DNA of 64,000 nt from Heligmosomoides polygyrus polygyrus (taxonomy: Eukaryota; Nematoda; Chromadorea; Rhabditida; Heligmosomidae), in assembly GCA_947396885.1 (NCBI GenBank), contig OX377205.1, positions 22,679,407 to 22,743,406 on the forward strand, read 5' to 3'. The notes beneath the pieces are model-generated. The model did no database searches, had not been told where the DNA came from, and saw only the letters and a list, made by a program, of their open reading frames with translations. Shown here piece after piece: positions 47,101-57,697 of this stretch. Position 1 is the stretch's first letter. Each line of letters starts with the position of its first letter. Made by a program: the position numbers and the translations under genes.

Positions 47101-49597
47101 CGGTGGTGAAACGATTTTTTAATTTTTAGTTCTAACCAGCGAATTTTTCGCTGTTATCTTTGCTAAATCTTAGATTTATATGCAAGCTGAACAAGAAAGT
47201 TAGGAATTTAATGTATTTATGTTCAAACGATGAAGGCTTTAAGAAGGAATACCATGTATAGGATTAAGTAAAGTTTTTGAATTTACAATCTCTTCGACTT
47301 TCTTGAAACGTGTAAAGTTTGGTTTAAATGATGCCTTTTTATGAAGAAAACGTGAAAAAAGAAATAGTTTGGTAGGAAAACTGTTCAGCTTAACCTAAAA
47401 ATAACACGACAGATAAATATTCAATCACATCTGGTTAACATTAGAAGAAAAAACCTCTGGAAATTTAATTGTACTGCAGTACAGCTCAGATCACTCTTAC
47501 GATTACGGTTTACAATTTACGATTTATGAAATTTCAGTTTTCATTTACGCACACCCCTGAAGCCTGCGCTCCATACTGTGCCTTGTAAAGGAAGAGAAAC
47601 CGAGAAAATCCATACCGTTTTCATTAGCTGTACTAGTAGCACAAAGGGCCAGAACGTATGCGCCACGTTGTTAGTCGGCCGGTATTTCCTTCTGTGGTTC
47701 CGAAATTTCATTCTACGTACAGTCTAGTTTACAACTGAGGAACAGAGGAGCCTGTAGAGCCGGGTGCATATTTATTGGCTAACTATATAAGGATTTAATC
47801 GAGTTAACGGCATTTCTCGTTGAAAGCTAGCTTAACCACATGACGGAGTTTTTTTCCGAAATATAAAGAAATTTTAACGGATTCTTCGTAATTTGCAATG
47901 AAACGACAACATCGACGAATTCGCTGTTTTCAATATGGAAAAGATAATATACGAAAGGAAATTTCCAGGAGGAAATTCCCTATAAAATAAAACACGCACT
48001 GAAAAAGTTGATATTAGGACGGGGAGTTTTTGAATATTAGGGAAGCCCTGCATTGGAGCCTTGTGCCTTCCATGCTCCACCACCCCCTCCTGAACTTGCT
48101 CTGAACCCTCACACATCACGTGGCGGTCACTGGGAATCCTTAGAAAATTTAGGAGACAACTGAAGTTGAAATGGAAGCAAACCATTTTCATTTCAACTGA
48201 TAGGTTGGAGCAACTCTTCGTTTTGAAAAAAATTATTGTGAGCCTCTTTGAAAATTTATAATTCACCTTTCCCGAAAAACTGAATACAGCGAACTGTTAT
48301 GAAGTTTTCGTTTCATAAAAGCAAACTAACTGTTTATGCTTGTCTCAAATTGTGAGAAAATATCAATTTTTAGTGCATTACAAGAAGAATCGCTCCATCC
48401 ACTTGTCTGTAGCTTTTTCTACAATTTGTTTTGCTCCACCGTTCTCTAGTTCATAACCCCAGAATTTCTGCGGTTAGTAAAATGAAAGTCGCGCTTAGAC
48501 AAGTGCATGGCGCAACCTCTTTTGAAAGCATCCTAACGTTTGCTTGTTTTTGCACTGTGAACCAAGCTTAGGATTATTTTTGTAAATTAAATAACAGTTT
48601 ATGGCAGTTCAAACACTGCAGTCATTTTTTAGGGCAGGAGTTTTCAATGAAAGTCTCAGTTAATCAATGAGACCTAACATTTATCTTGACCCTTCAAAGA
48701 GGGGCTATTTTGATTTGGAAGGCAATCGTTCTTGCTTATAGGGTGCTCAGTTTGATTTCAAGGGCTCAGTTTCCCAAAAACGCAAAATGATATTTGAAAC
48801 GCTTTCAATGACTTTTTCACCTAAAGCAATGGTACGCAGCTAGCTGTACTTTTTAAGGAATCTGACGATTTACCGGAAGTTTAAAGAAAATTGTTCGTTC
48901 AAAAATTCGTTCAAAAATCTGGGCCCGATGTTTTGCGCACACCCCTGGTATGAAATAATTTAGTATTGTTTTTCGCTCCAGAACTATATCATCCTTGCTT
49001 GTTTCGCGTTCAACGCTACTGGAGTGCTGTAAAGTCCCCGTCTATCCAGAGTAGTATGATTGCACAGGGGGTGTTTTAACGTTAGATCGTCTTCAGTGTG
49101 ACTTCTTTGTACCCGCAATGCGTATCACTTCTCTTGCAACAAATTCACGGAAGTTCCTCAGAAGATTCAAGAATTTGCTTAAATTGTGCTAATCAGCGTT
49201 TCCTCTACATTCTGTCGTGGTTGCTTAGTGGCAGTGCTTACCAAAGAGAGCGCAGCAAACCACTGGTGAGTTCCGATGAAGGCCGCTTTACAAGGAAATG
49301 TGAACGGCACGGCCATCGGGTGTTGTGGAACGAAGAGAAATAGGACACCATGAAGTAGGAACGAAATCACACAGAATATCAATAGGGTGTTGAATGTTAG
49401 CAGCTGAAATAAGCAGCAGCTTTGTGCTGGATTGAAGCATTCGTCAAATTTTCAAAGCATTTACAATCACTGTCGTTTGTCGACTTCTGGTCACGATGAA
49501 AATGCAGAGTAGAGCACCGATGAAAGTGTACAGGAGATACCTGTACGACGGAAATCTGAGTTGTTGCCATGTGACGAAGTCGTTGATTTCAGAATTT
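35148..49597 (-). CDS. Divergent SLC6-like (sodium:neurotransmitter symporter) transporter, 3' exons
   Basis: Polytopic membrane protein on the minus strand. Exons in order: 49597-49465, 49403-49242, (one exon not found), 44978-44821, 40976-40830, 38804-38650, 38466-38317, 35965-35882, 35749-35618, 35297-35148 (stop TAG). Every acceptor is a TTTCAG or TTTTAG type, and all phases match except across the gap, which needs a phase 0 to phase 2 exon. About nine hydrophobic segments are visible. Likeness to SLC6 comes from order and local motifs: a TM4-TM5-like pair; AFIGTHQWFAALSL like the TM6 QIFFSL stretch; GMENEIVFFNPSSIAS like the GPGLAFVVYPEA loop; RFEILAAAVVEANPAF like the VEA(I/V)VTAL.DEFP loop; EVVVVGLFYGFRVFF like TM10 before IL5; and the final membrane segment LPIPALLIFALTRYI followed by a basic tail. 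The 40976 exon must use donor AAGGTAG/gtgatc to keep phase. Family members move amino acids or transmitters with Na+; the substrate is unknown. The SLC6 call is inference. The existence of the gene is much firmer. Confidence 0.6.
35966..37020. repeat. SLC6-like intron, AT-rich dispersed repeat
   Basis: 36200-37000 shares tone and segments with 43640-44220 and 48200-48930. No exon seen. Confidence 0.35.
37020..38193 (+). pseudogene. Mariner relic, same family as 30650-31706
   Basis: 37140-37590 encodes GVLVICLKSGHNAGAAALDV, VETGPAVRESAQHFIVDDST, KLDIWIPHELTAGQML and CASLRLRNLREPFFGQD. 37595-37700 shows NHRRSAEWLNKNESSKEMPK by frame change. The right TIR TTAGGTCGTTGCATATGAAA (inverted, ends 38193) is followed by TA. 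The left TIR is missing, and about 150 nt of extra AT-rich DNA precede the right TIR compared with the 30650 copy. Confidence 0.75.
39000..39650 (-). mobile_element. Helitron-like repeat, copy 3 (inverted)
   Basis: The minus strand begins A/TCCTACTATATATAAAGGAG at 39650, then ccgtcacaactggagtgggg. Two strong hairpins (39268-39358, 39441-39522) have arms gattcgtgttcagcga / tcgctgaacacgaat around aggctgaaacttc-like loops. The tail ttgccacggcaaagccgtc matches 13845. Terminates inside the mariner relic next to it. Confidence 0.5.
39655..40750 (-). pseudogene. Mariner relic interrupted by a MITE
   Basis: Minus strand: 40540-40440 encodes an HTH-like GLAEQLECSHTTWHN; 40390-40329 and 40163-39900 together read LSLLDNL/VTGDEKWLVYVNRKRR with the MITE exactly between L and V. 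Then FPPEIHPKKVECRWNCKGVI, LLPSNTTVTSDGYCKRL, FLHDSARPH (second D) and, after a frameshift, PYSPDSDPTDYHLF and RSEIFRLPEKW (C-end). All catalytic positions are still recognisable but frames are broken. Confidence 0.8.
40164..40328. mobile_element. MITE family 1 copy f, TSD CAG, inside a mariner ORF
   Basis: GGGCCGGATTCAACAACGAC and its inverse; CAG at 40161-40163 and 40329-40331. Removing it with one CAG restores the mariner frame DNL-VTGDEKW, which proves both the boundaries and the 3-bp duplication. Confidence 0.95.
41465..42907 (-). mobile_element. Tc1-like element with MITE in its terminal repeat
   Basis: Ends CAG[MITE]CAGGGTGCGTATTAATTATG on the left and, inverted, CAGGGTGCGCCTTAATTATG on the right; TA at 41463-41464 and 42908-42909. 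The minus strand has a transposase relic: GGKIFVATSDTMKRFVRKIP, VRNIVRGKLGLRPYRQQTAN, SIAFSDEKISTTDPIVNPQN (first D) and, after frameshifts, CFQQDTGL (second D) and a C-end at 41950-41761 (TALRKAWNDLYEDYMP). Confidence 0.85.
41468..41637. mobile_element. MITE family 1 copy g, TSD CAG
   Basis: GGGCCGGATTTATCAAAGTT inverted to AACTTTGATGAATCCGGCCC, internal palindrome acgcgactta/taagccgcatt-like. CAG at 41465-41467 and 41638-41640. Inserted at base 3 of the Tc1-like terminus. Confidence 0.95.
42918..43059 (+). CDS. Possible membrane exon, plus strand
   Basis: The frame reads VFAFFTVLISISLYAIWWAS, then RPAVKNNEDWFLAKKP and a stop. One membrane segment followed by NEDWFLAKKP recalls the (E/D)D(Y/W)FLAGR motif after TM1 in sodium:solute symporters (SLC5/SSS). 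The frame upstream runs into a transposon end and donors are weak, so this could be a gene fragment or chance. Confidence 0.25.
43393..43556. mobile_element. GC-rich palindromic hAT-like MITE
   Basis: gttatactcccgcgggagca / tgctcccgcgggagtataac are inverted, starting CAGAG on the left. Flanks gctaaggc (43388) and cctaaggc (43549) make an approximate 8-bp duplication. Strikingly GC-rich against AT-rich surroundings. Confidence 0.65.
43560..44235. repeat. AT-rich dispersed repeat segment
   Basis: No exon; shares motifs with 36.2-37.0 and 48.2-48.9 kb. Confidence 0.35.
44238..44538 (+). mobile_element. SINE family 1, full copy
   Basis: GCGTGTAGCGCAGTCGGAGG, GTTCGGGTTTCCCGCCC, body, and tail tttatcctttaccctttat. 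tatgaat flanks both ends (about 44226 and 44535). Confidence 0.8.
45020..46515. other. Intron, no exon identified
   Basis: Contains 46200-46450, whose segment tcggtaccctgat...ataattgg...gcgcttcca matches the centre of 53.4-53.7 kb. The missing phase 0-2 exon of the SLC6-like gene should lie between 45.0 and 49.2 kb, but I could not find it. Confidence 0.35.
46518..46822 (-). mobile_element. SINE family 1, full copy
   Basis: Minus strand GTGTAGCGCAGTCGGAGG and GGTTCGGATTTTCC; tail of ggataaagg units at 46520. gaacaat flanks both sides. Confidence 0.8.
46823..49240. repeat. AT-rich intron
   Basis: 48200-48930 belongs to the AT-rich dispersed family. The minus-strand frame 47874-48266 is unsupported. 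Confidence 0.35.
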
Positions 49598-49699
49598 CTG
49601 AAGAAGCGAAAAATTGGGAATTCTTTCTGGGATAGCACCGGAATATAATCATGGGCGGGTCTAGAATTGTGGGTGCGCGCTGATCCATAAAAACAAAGT

Positions 49700-49970
49700 A
49701 AGAAGGATGGTGTTAGTCGACCTCTCTTGGGATGCGCCACGCATTCTACTTCGGCGAGATGTTGCGGAGGCAAATTGATTGCGTATTTGAACCAGAGAAT
49801 GAACAGAAGTGGCCAACCGAGGCATATTATAATGCTTTATCCTTCTCAGATAACTCTGCACTAAATCACAAATCCCGAAGGGATGGGAAGCTTGGATAGC
49901 CTTGGTACTGCAAACAATAAGGGCTCATATCCACTCAACCAAACCGCCAACTCTTCTGCACCAATGTTGG
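49700..49970 (-). mobile_element. SINE family 1, diverged copy
   Basis: gggatgcgccacgcattcta, gaagggatgggaagcttgg and ttctgcaccaatg align with the consensus; many substitutions. Confidence 0.6.
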
Positions 49971-49974
49971 CTAT

Positions 49975-51002
49975 GCGATCCAGTGCAGCACACATGCGAA
50001 CTTTTAACCTGCTGACGACTTGGAGTTTCTTGCTACTCTAATCTAATCCTATGGGTAGACGCTGCGCTTCCATTCCACACAGAGCCTGATTTTAATTTCT
50101 CTCTTTGCTCTTCGTTACCTCTTTCGGACTGAAAACACATGTTTCGAGATTAGAACATAAAAGCCGAAAATTGGCGTAGCGAATAAAAATGGAAAAGAAC
50201 TGAAGCTAAAATTGTTCTCTAAAGTCATTGATGCCAACCATAGCACCTTGAGAGGGAAATCGGTTCCGAACCGATCTACGATAGGCTGTGTTCCACAACA
50301 TCCTACGTTGTGTCCTGGTGGAAAAGAAGGGGAATGTATGACATCTCGTGTGGTTTATCTCATACCGTGCACTGAATGAGGAGCGAGTTACATAGAAGAA
50401 AAAGGAGCAACCCTCTCTGCAGGATAAAGAAGCATCTGGATGGCCTGTGAAGGTTATGTCCTGACTCCTCGGAAGAATACAGAATCTAACACCGTGAAAG
50501 TGCTTTGTTACAGGTCTCTGTTTCGATTCTTGCTAAAGTGAGATACAGGCGTGCAGTACATTAGAAGCGCTCTGGATCGCAACTAATAGTCCTCAGGTTA
50601 CTCAGAAGAAGGAGTGTCTAGCGATATCCCAAGACGTGGCAACCTTTGCAGAGCTCTGTGAGCTTCGGCCTTCATGATCTTATCTACAAGGTGATTTGGT
50701 CTGGTGACCTTGTAGGCTGAGGCTCATTTACCTTTGCCTACGTTTATCGACGGGTGCTTGGTTCTTCTCTTTGGTGTCCACATGAAAGATTAGTCATTCT
50801 AGAGCTGTAGTGTTGGATTTTGCCTCTGTTTCCCTTAAGATTAGTATTCTGTACTAAGAAATGGGATTTGGCTGGTAGTGTTGTAGATGTTTCCAACCTT
50901 TCCAGGCTCTAACGAAGGCCAAAACGTAAGCCAAACAACAATGGATAACAATATTGGACAACCGACGCCATGGACGTTGCCTTGTGGTGACGATGTGCCG
51001 AA
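49975..51002. other. No feature recognised
   Basis: Intron of the SLC6-like gene; short frames only. Confidence 0.35.
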
Positions 51003-51005
51003 CTG

Positions 51006-51167
51006 GGGTCGGATTCATTAACGACTTACATAACTTTAACAGAAATTCACAGCGGAAAACTCAGATAACGCGGCCTATCGCTCAGCATATTGCTTGATAA
51101 GCCGCGTTATCTAAGATTTCCGCTGTGAATTCTTTGTTAAAGTTGATGTCGTTGATGAATCCGACCC
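51006..51167. mobile_element. MITE family 1 copy h, TSD CTG
   Basis: GGGTCGGATTCATTAACGAC and GTTGATGAATCCGACCC; CTG at 51003-51005 and 51168-51170. Internal palindrome gataacgcgg / ccgcgttatc. Confidence 0.9.
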
Positions 51168-51170
51168 CTG

Positions 51171-51450
51171 GTCGGAGAGCCGAGCTGACCAACAGTCACG
51201 TGTAGGCTTAGGTGATCGACTCGCATCGTTCGGATTACGTCTGAATGTCAAGAAGAGAGAGTACCTGAGGACGAGAGTCATAGGATTCTATCATAGTGGT
51301 CGGTGTCGAGCTGCCAAAAACGGATGTTTTAAATTACCTGGGCCTAAATATTTCCAACGACGAAGGTTTGCGCCACGAGATCAATCATCTCGTAAGTTCT
51401 GCGTGGGTCAAGTGGAGAAGAACCGAAACGTTGCCGCTCCAGCGGAGCCG
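51171..51450 (+). pseudogene. LINE reverse transcriptase fragment (connector/thumb)
   Basis: Reads LGDRLASFGLRLNVKKREYL, then by frameshift GVELPKTDVLNYLGLNISND and HLVSSAWVKWRR. Matches the LNVKKTKF ... YLGS ... NAAWLKWRES region of the LINE at 57.7-60.3 kb in order. The 3' end is replaced by a foldback fragment. Confidence 0.65.
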
Positions 51451-51454
51451 CTGA

Positions 51455-51541
51455 TGTCGGCACTGGCGGCGAGCTCTGCTTCCCTGCCCTATCCTTCACC
51501 ATAGCTGCGAGCGGCGTTGCCGCAGAAGTCTGTAGCGGCCT
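51455..51541. repeat. Foldback MITE half, TAA family
   Basis: ctgccctatccttcaccata and cggcgttgccgcagaagtct match 27235-27280; followed by TAA. 51545-52548 is intron with a possible ninth, badly decayed MITE family 1 copy ending gttgatgaatccgaccc (52168-52184). Confidence 0.55.
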
Positions 51542-52548
51542 TAAGATGGTCCAGTCACATGATGCGTGTTAGCGAAGAGTCCGTTGCGAAGAGAGCACAA
51601 CAGCCGGAAGTTTAGGGTAGAAGAGGTCGTCGAAGACCGAGGTAACGCTGGATGGCAACGTTACATAACGACGTGAAGGTTGCCTCGCTTGACAAAAATA
51701 ACGGAAGTAATGGCAGTCACATCCCAGATAAGCGAACCATGCTTCGATGTGGGACAAACGCTTGAGGGTGAGTGATCAGCAATCTCGAACAATGGCTAAA
51801 ACGAGAACATTAACGGTGTAACAATGTCAAACCTAGATTGATCGAATGTTGAACATAGGCAGTTCTTCAAGACGCACCAGATGACGTTTTCCACCACTCT
51901 TTGATTTGTACTTCTTGCAAATAACATTGTCTACTTGACTTGATCAACGACTGCCAACCCACATCCCATTGAAATTTTCGTTCTGATTCTAATTTCATTG
52001 TGATTATCCAGCCAAAATTCTTGCCTAAGGTCCAAACAATCGAAAAATAGACACCCTTTAGGAGGTGGTGTCAGGGAGTGAATCTGACATTCACCTAGGA
52101 GACCGGACTAACTTAGCGGTGTATCCAAGTCACCGTGGTGCAGCTGTGGAAATTCGCACAGCGGTCGTTGATGAATCCGACCCTTGGAAGGGAAGAGAGG
52201 AGACAAATGCACAGAATTACAGCCAAACACAGAACGACAGGGAGATGTGAAGACTGAGTACACACTGGTCTTGAGCCCTTCATACCCGCACTAGTGTAAG
52301 CGATGAGATGCTAAGTGTTGATACATTATGCTTAAAAGTCCTAGGATTCTATGTGCCTCGATGGCTATTCATGCTTCCGTCGGACGACGGTGTTTATCTA
52401 GCCAGCATCATGGGATGCAGTTTTGCGCGTTTCGGACTTAATCGCATGTTCGCATCTGTGTTATTGAAAAATTTGTGACTGGACTCAGCACAGAAACAAT
52501 GGAACTAAACTACAGGTTAATGCTCCAAAAGCAAAGCATTCAACTCAC

Positions 52549-52652
52549 AAGTAGCCTATGATGGCCACTGTCATTGTCACCAATTGTCCCCTTGTGTCAG
52601 CAACACCGTTGTGAATGCCTCTCGTCATCGCACGAATGCAGGAGTCACCCTT
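52549..52652 (-). CDS. Possible SLC6-like exon (extracellular loop 2 / TM4 approach)
   Basis: Acceptor aatttcaggcag and donor TT/gtgagt enclose 34 codons plus two bases with no stop: KGDSCIRAMTRGIHNGVAD, then a hydrophobic half-segment TMTVAIIGY. The phase-2 end fits the first base of the 49597 exon. SLC6 proteins have a GI(D/H)..G motif before TM4, to which RGIHNGVAD may correspond. Short and otherwise unsupported. Confidence 0.35.
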
Positions 52653-53194
52653 CTGCCTGAAATTCAGCTTCATGCTTTCACCGGTTCTTCAACATATGCT
52701 GTGAAGATTGTGGCGGTGGTGGTTCAGTGCAGTTGTGATTGTATATCCACTCGACTCCGCAACGAACCAGTAGATATTGTTGATATTTATTAATTAACTC
52801 AACTTGGGTAATTAATAACCATTTTTTAACAACAGACATTAATAATACTTGACGAACTAGGTTATATGAACTATAACAGGTTATGCGTACGAGAGCATGA
52901 TCCGACCAATGAATAAACAACCATGACCAGGTTGGCACAGTGGGCGGCACTTATATAGGGGGTCTTGGCCACCTATAACCACATATAGACCATCCCTAGA
53001 GACGATTAGCATCATCAAACGCGGCCCCCTCCCTGTTAGATCATCTTGTCAAATCGCTGCTTCCATTGCTGGATCAGTTAGTCGAATCGTGGACCATTCC
53101 ACGATATATACATTGTCCCCTTCGATAGGTAATTATCTGGATAATTTAGTGCTAATCACCATTGTGTCCCCATAGGAAGATAACGGGGGACGGT

Positions 53195-53892
53195 CAGGAG
53201 GAACACCCGCCCACTGCTGGGGCTTGCGATCTTCCTCTCATCCCCTTCGCTCACCCACCCCAACCCCCTAGGCTTCTCCGAGAGTCTAATGGCTGCCTTA
53301 GGAAACCTTTGACGCTCAAAACAAAAGTTTCCGGTCTGCAGAACAACGGCTGTACCTCCTAACGCCACGCCCCCCAGCAGGGGCGGGTGTACCTCTTGTC
53401 GCGCTGCCGAAGTAACAAGGCATCAGCGAATCAGGCCGCACCGAATGGCCGCGTCCTTCAGAGAGGGCGTGTACAGTCGGTACCCTGATAGCTGGAGTAT
53501 ATTCGGTCGGAGCTCTGGGGTCGTATGCTCGTGTTCCTCCGTTGGCGGAAATCCATTCAATATCAACATATCTTATCACGCCCCAATCTCCCATTGGAGG
53601 AGACGCGCGGTAGACGAGCGTGCGGCCCCTGATAAGTTGTAATTGGTCGATGCGCTTCCACCTCCCAATCCTGCCTGAGCGACCGGAAGTACACCCGCCC
53701 CCTCCTGGGGCGTGGCGTCAGGAGGTAGAGCCGCTGTTCTGAGTACCAGAAACTTTTGTTTTGCGTGTCAAAGGTTTCGTAAGGCAGCCGTTAGACTCTT
53801 GGTGAAGCCTAGGGGTTGGGGTGGGTGTGAGAGGAAGATCGCACGCCCCCCCCCCCCCCCCCTCGCAGGGGCGGGTGTACCTCCTGAGCATC
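53195..53892. mobile_element. Foldback-type element with ~200-bp inverted arms
   Basis: 53195-53400 (aggaggaacacccgccc, ccccaaccccctaggcttc, gacgctcaaaacaaaagttt) is present inverted at 53683-53892. The centre carries a MITE. A C-run lies at 53847-53862. The centre without the MITE resembles 46.31-46.44 kb. Confidence 0.7.
53518..53628. mobile_element. MITE family 3 copy c, TSD CTG
   Basis: GGGTCGTATGCTCGTGTTCC inverted to TAGACGAGCGTGCGGCCC; CTG at 53515-53517 and 53629-53631. The 46.4-kb relative lacks it, giving an empty-site comparison. Confidence 0.85.
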
Positions 53893-53984
53893 CCCCCATA
53901 TTCACAACAATGGTCGATAATTCATTGTCTAGCAATGCTTAAAGGCGTCGCCCAGCCTCAATCTAACTTATCAATTCTGTCCTG

Positions 53985-54110
53985 GATGGCGGTAGCGCAG
54001 TCGAACGAGGCGCCGGCTGTTGTCTGCACTCGAGGTTCTTGCTTACGGTTTTTGGTTTTGGCTTTCCTGGGCCAACCAAGCCATTCACCCCTCCAGGGCC
54101 TTCAAGAGAA
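53985..54110 (+). mobile_element. SINE family 1, 5' fragment
   Basis: GGTAGCGCAGTCGAACGAGG A-box region and cctgggccaaccaagccatt; truncated after ctccagggcc. 54111-55750 is intron without recognised exon. Confidence 0.55.
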
Positions 54111-55754
54111 GATTCGCTGGGATGAAGAACGAAGCGCAATCAAAGGCTGATGAATCGGTTCACCTTTGTTTTCTTAACAACAAAGGTATAGGAACATTTC
54201 TATATTCGAAGTTAGAGTACGACTATCAAATGGTACTGGAATAATGAGTTTACTGGGACAAAACAGCAAGACTTTCTTTGCAAACGTTCGATATTTGAAT
54301 GATAAGAGCAACGGTCGGCTTTAGTCAATTCTTTCGTGGTATGTGTCACGCCCTATAGAATGATCTGCAGCTACCATCGTATGGACAAGTCAAAGTTTTA
54401 TTTTTACTAGACAAGTCTGGCTATTTGATGTTGCAGGTGTAGATGTCGCAACATTCGTATTCAGCCTTTGTTTGTCATAGCAATGAACAGTTGCTGGGAA
54501 ATGTGAAGGAAACTGGAAGGGAAAAACGGATTCTTTCTAGTCCATCCAGCAGTGCCCATAGTTGATCGGGAGTGTAAGAAGCCGAACGACAAAAACACAT
54601 TTTCAGGGGCAGAAGAGAATTAGCCGGGCTCTTTATCAGAGCACTACGTCTGCTTCCCTAACGAGTGTACGCTAGAAGTGGAATGCTAAGATGGAAACTT
54701 ACACGAAGGCAAATTCTTTGCCTGCGTTGAATGCAAGCTTGCTCGGAAACTCAGGAATGTCAGTCGACTTTATATTACTGCAGTCTCGACCCCACGTGTG
54801 GCATGCTAAAAAAAACTGGTAATGTATAGTAACAAAACTCGCTTTAAAAAATTCCTATGGGGAAGACAAAAGCCACTTTTGCATCCCATTTAGCAGTTTG
54901 GTTTTATGTATGTAACTGTGGTAGTTTCTCAAAAATCATTTAAAAAACTAGTGTTAGTACACAGGCAGGAAAGCTCAGAAATGAGATTTCGCCAGGGTAG
55001 AAATCTGCTTCTTCACACATTGGAGGATAAAGAAATCTCGCGTTTAATCGTTAAGCCAGAATTTAACGGAAAACAAGTTCACCAATCGTTGAGCGGGCTA
55101 TCGGCCGCCCATGCCCCGAGTGTAAAATACACCGACCATCTTCTTTTCTTTTCTAGGCCTTCTTACTTTCACTGCAGTAGAGAACTGGTTTTGATATATA
55201 GAAAGAAAATAGCAAGATAAGACATATCAGAAACTTCAAAACCGCTCTTAAGAAGCCAGTCCACCTTCTATCACATGCGCGCAATTTGTTCTTTGAAGTA
55301 ACCGTTCTTTACGTGACGAGAAACAGATCGTGCGGGTCAAAATCCCCTCCAAAACCTTACACATGTGCCGGCAGAAAAACGGGTGAGAGTTCAGAATCGT
55401 TCGTCTAAAAATCGAATGCGTGCCACGCAAGGTCTAATCTGTGGCACGTCTTCTGCATCTGGACGCAAACATTTGCGTAGTCCCAATGCATGCTTTCCGA
55501 CTTGGCTTGATGTCTATGACTCGTGTTTTACACCCCGACACACTTTGGACGCTGCTGACTAGGGAAGGGTTTCGACCTCTCTGGAGACCAGGGTCATTAC
55601 AAAGATCTCGGAATGCTGATTACGAGTGTAGGTGTCAAAATTGCAAAATGAAACTCCTGAGCGAGTTATGACCTGTCGAAGTTGGCTGCGCTGCCGTGCG
55701 AAAGAGCTGGCGTGAGAGCGATGAGGGATCGGGAATCCGTAAGAGTGGTCTACC

Positions 55755-55800
55755 AGCAGCGGTGGTGCAGGGGTAATGCTCCGATTCCTCATGTGTGGCC
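55755..55800 (+). repeat. tRNA-like SINE head
   Basis: cagcggtggtgcaggggtaa matches the minus-strand head at 6045. Confidence 0.35.
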
Positions 55801-55884
55801 GGAAACCGGAATTCGGAACGCGGAAATGGAAATTCCGCACATTCCTGCACATGATCCCCATCGATACCTGATGCCTGGTGAATA

Positions 55885-56181
55885 AAGGATAAAAGGATAA
55901 AGGACGGCGTTACTCAATCCCTTCTGGGATGCGCCAGCGCATTCTACTTCTACGGGATGTCGTGGAGGCGACATGAATGCGTATTTGGCCATACAATGAC
56001 TTGCGGTGACCAGCCGATGAACAAGTCAGCGCTTTATCCTTCCCAGACAAGTCTGGTACCAATTCACCGACCCCTGAGGGATGGAAGGCTTGGTTGGCCT
56101 GGGCGGGAAATCCGAACCAGGAACCTGGTATCGGGTGCACGCGACAGTCGCGCCTCCTCCGACTGCGCTACACGCGCCCCT
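55885..56181 (-). mobile_element. SINE family 1, full copy with 14-bp TSD
   Basis: A box GTGTAGCGCAGTCGG, B box GGTTCGGATTTCCC, tail of ggataaaagg units. Exact duplication atgcctggtgaata at 55871-55884 and 56182-56195, as made by LINE machinery. Confidence 0.9.
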
Positions 56182-56364
56182 ATGCCTGGTGAATACATCG
56201 TAAAATTTAGTGAACCGCTGTCAATCTTATGAGTTCGCCAGAAATCGCTTATGGATAAGGCCCAAGAAAGAACGACTAGTATACGCCGCTCTGTCGAAGC
56301 CATCTCTTGGTTTTGGTTCACCCTCCCCATGACTGACACGTGACGTTATGTGAATCATATTAGG

Positions 56365-56780
56365 TTGAGTCATAAGTTTTGCAACAAAATTTGTCTCCCA
56401 GAAAAAATAAGATCATACCACAAAGGAAAATGATTGACTTAAACGAAGTAATTGCCGTTAATCTCGATGAGTTTCTTCCGTTTTTCATGCACTTACTGGA
56501 TTACATCACGGTAGAATTTGGTCGGTTTTGACCTGTAGAAGTCGTGTACCACCGCCGTGACCTCATCGAGTTCGGTGTTTGGGTGTTTGTTTGATTTTGA
56601 TCCAGCACAATTCCCGATTTTTGCCAGCGTCTGAAGCGGTCGGACCTTGCCCTGGTGAATGAAACGTTGGCTTGTATCCGTTTCTTTCTCTTCCAATTTT
56701 GATGGATCTTTTCGAGTTGGCAAAAGCGAGCGTCGAGGATGGTTAGATTAAGTGGAGCATCTATGGGTGCACTGGACCAC
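56365..56780 (-). pseudogene. Mariner relic, C-terminal part
   Basis: The minus strand reads ELDEVTAVVHDFYRSKPTKF, YRDVIQ-stop-VHEKRKK and IEINGNYF, the usual mariner C-end. Outer end TTAGGTTGAGTCATAAGTTT looks like its TIR. The N-part is probably 60694-61221, beyond the inserted Tc1-like element. Confidence 0.55.
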
Positions 56781-57697
56781 TACAGGGTGGCCCATAAGTC
56801 CTGCAACAAAAACATAGGCGTATAGAAAGGCTAAGAATGCACCAAATTTGAACCACTTTTAAATCTTGTTTGCCCATGGTTTGTAGATTATGGTGGAGCG
56901 GTATTATTCATAAGGGACCACTCCTGGATTGATAAGAACCTTCAGATCGTGTGGGTTGCTTTGCAGCTCACGTCGCAGCTCCTCTTACGGAGTTTTACTT
57001 CTTATTCGTTCCAAAGAAGATATTGAACAATAGTTTTCCCAGGCTTTATAGAGCAAGACATTTTCTTTAAGATGGTTAATAAACAAAGATTGAAAATCTA
57101 AAGATTTAGGAATTTCACAGCTAGTCTTTCGCAGGTGCAATATTTTGCAGATGGACTGAGAACCGCTACCACGTCCTTTTCTTTTGCTGTTACAGGAACC
57201 GCTTTACCAGAATGTGCATTTTGCCCTTAAACAGCGCGACTGAGTCTCTAATATATGGTGTTAGGTTTTTGTTCCTGCCGAACGAATATTTTTATTGATT
57301 TTCACTATTTTTACACAAAAACCTAGGGTGTGAGAGGACACATTTTGGAAAATTGTGTATGGCAAAATCCTGCCATGCGTGACCACTGTGTTTATATCAT
57401 CAGGTTCCCGCAAAGGTATTATTAAATGCACTATTATTTTGACCTTTCTGGGATCGCTCAACTTTGAGAAATTTTTCATCAAATGAGGCAGAGGCTGAAT
57501 ACCCATTTCGAACGACGCCCTCCAACTGCGCTTACAAATTTTTCCTTCTACTCTCTTCTCCTCATAGCTGAGTCTTCGTCTCACTTGTAAACTTGTAGAG
57601 CTTTTCTTGTAGTTTTCTAAAAACAACATATTGCTTAGTAATAGATTACGCACACGGCTGAATATTGAATTTGTTCCAGCTGGTTGCTGCATCCTGT

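Noticed and set aside
54906..55220. 104-residue plus-strand frame
   Set aside because: No recognisable domain and no splice-site support. Its only hydrophobic patch does not fit the transporter reading.
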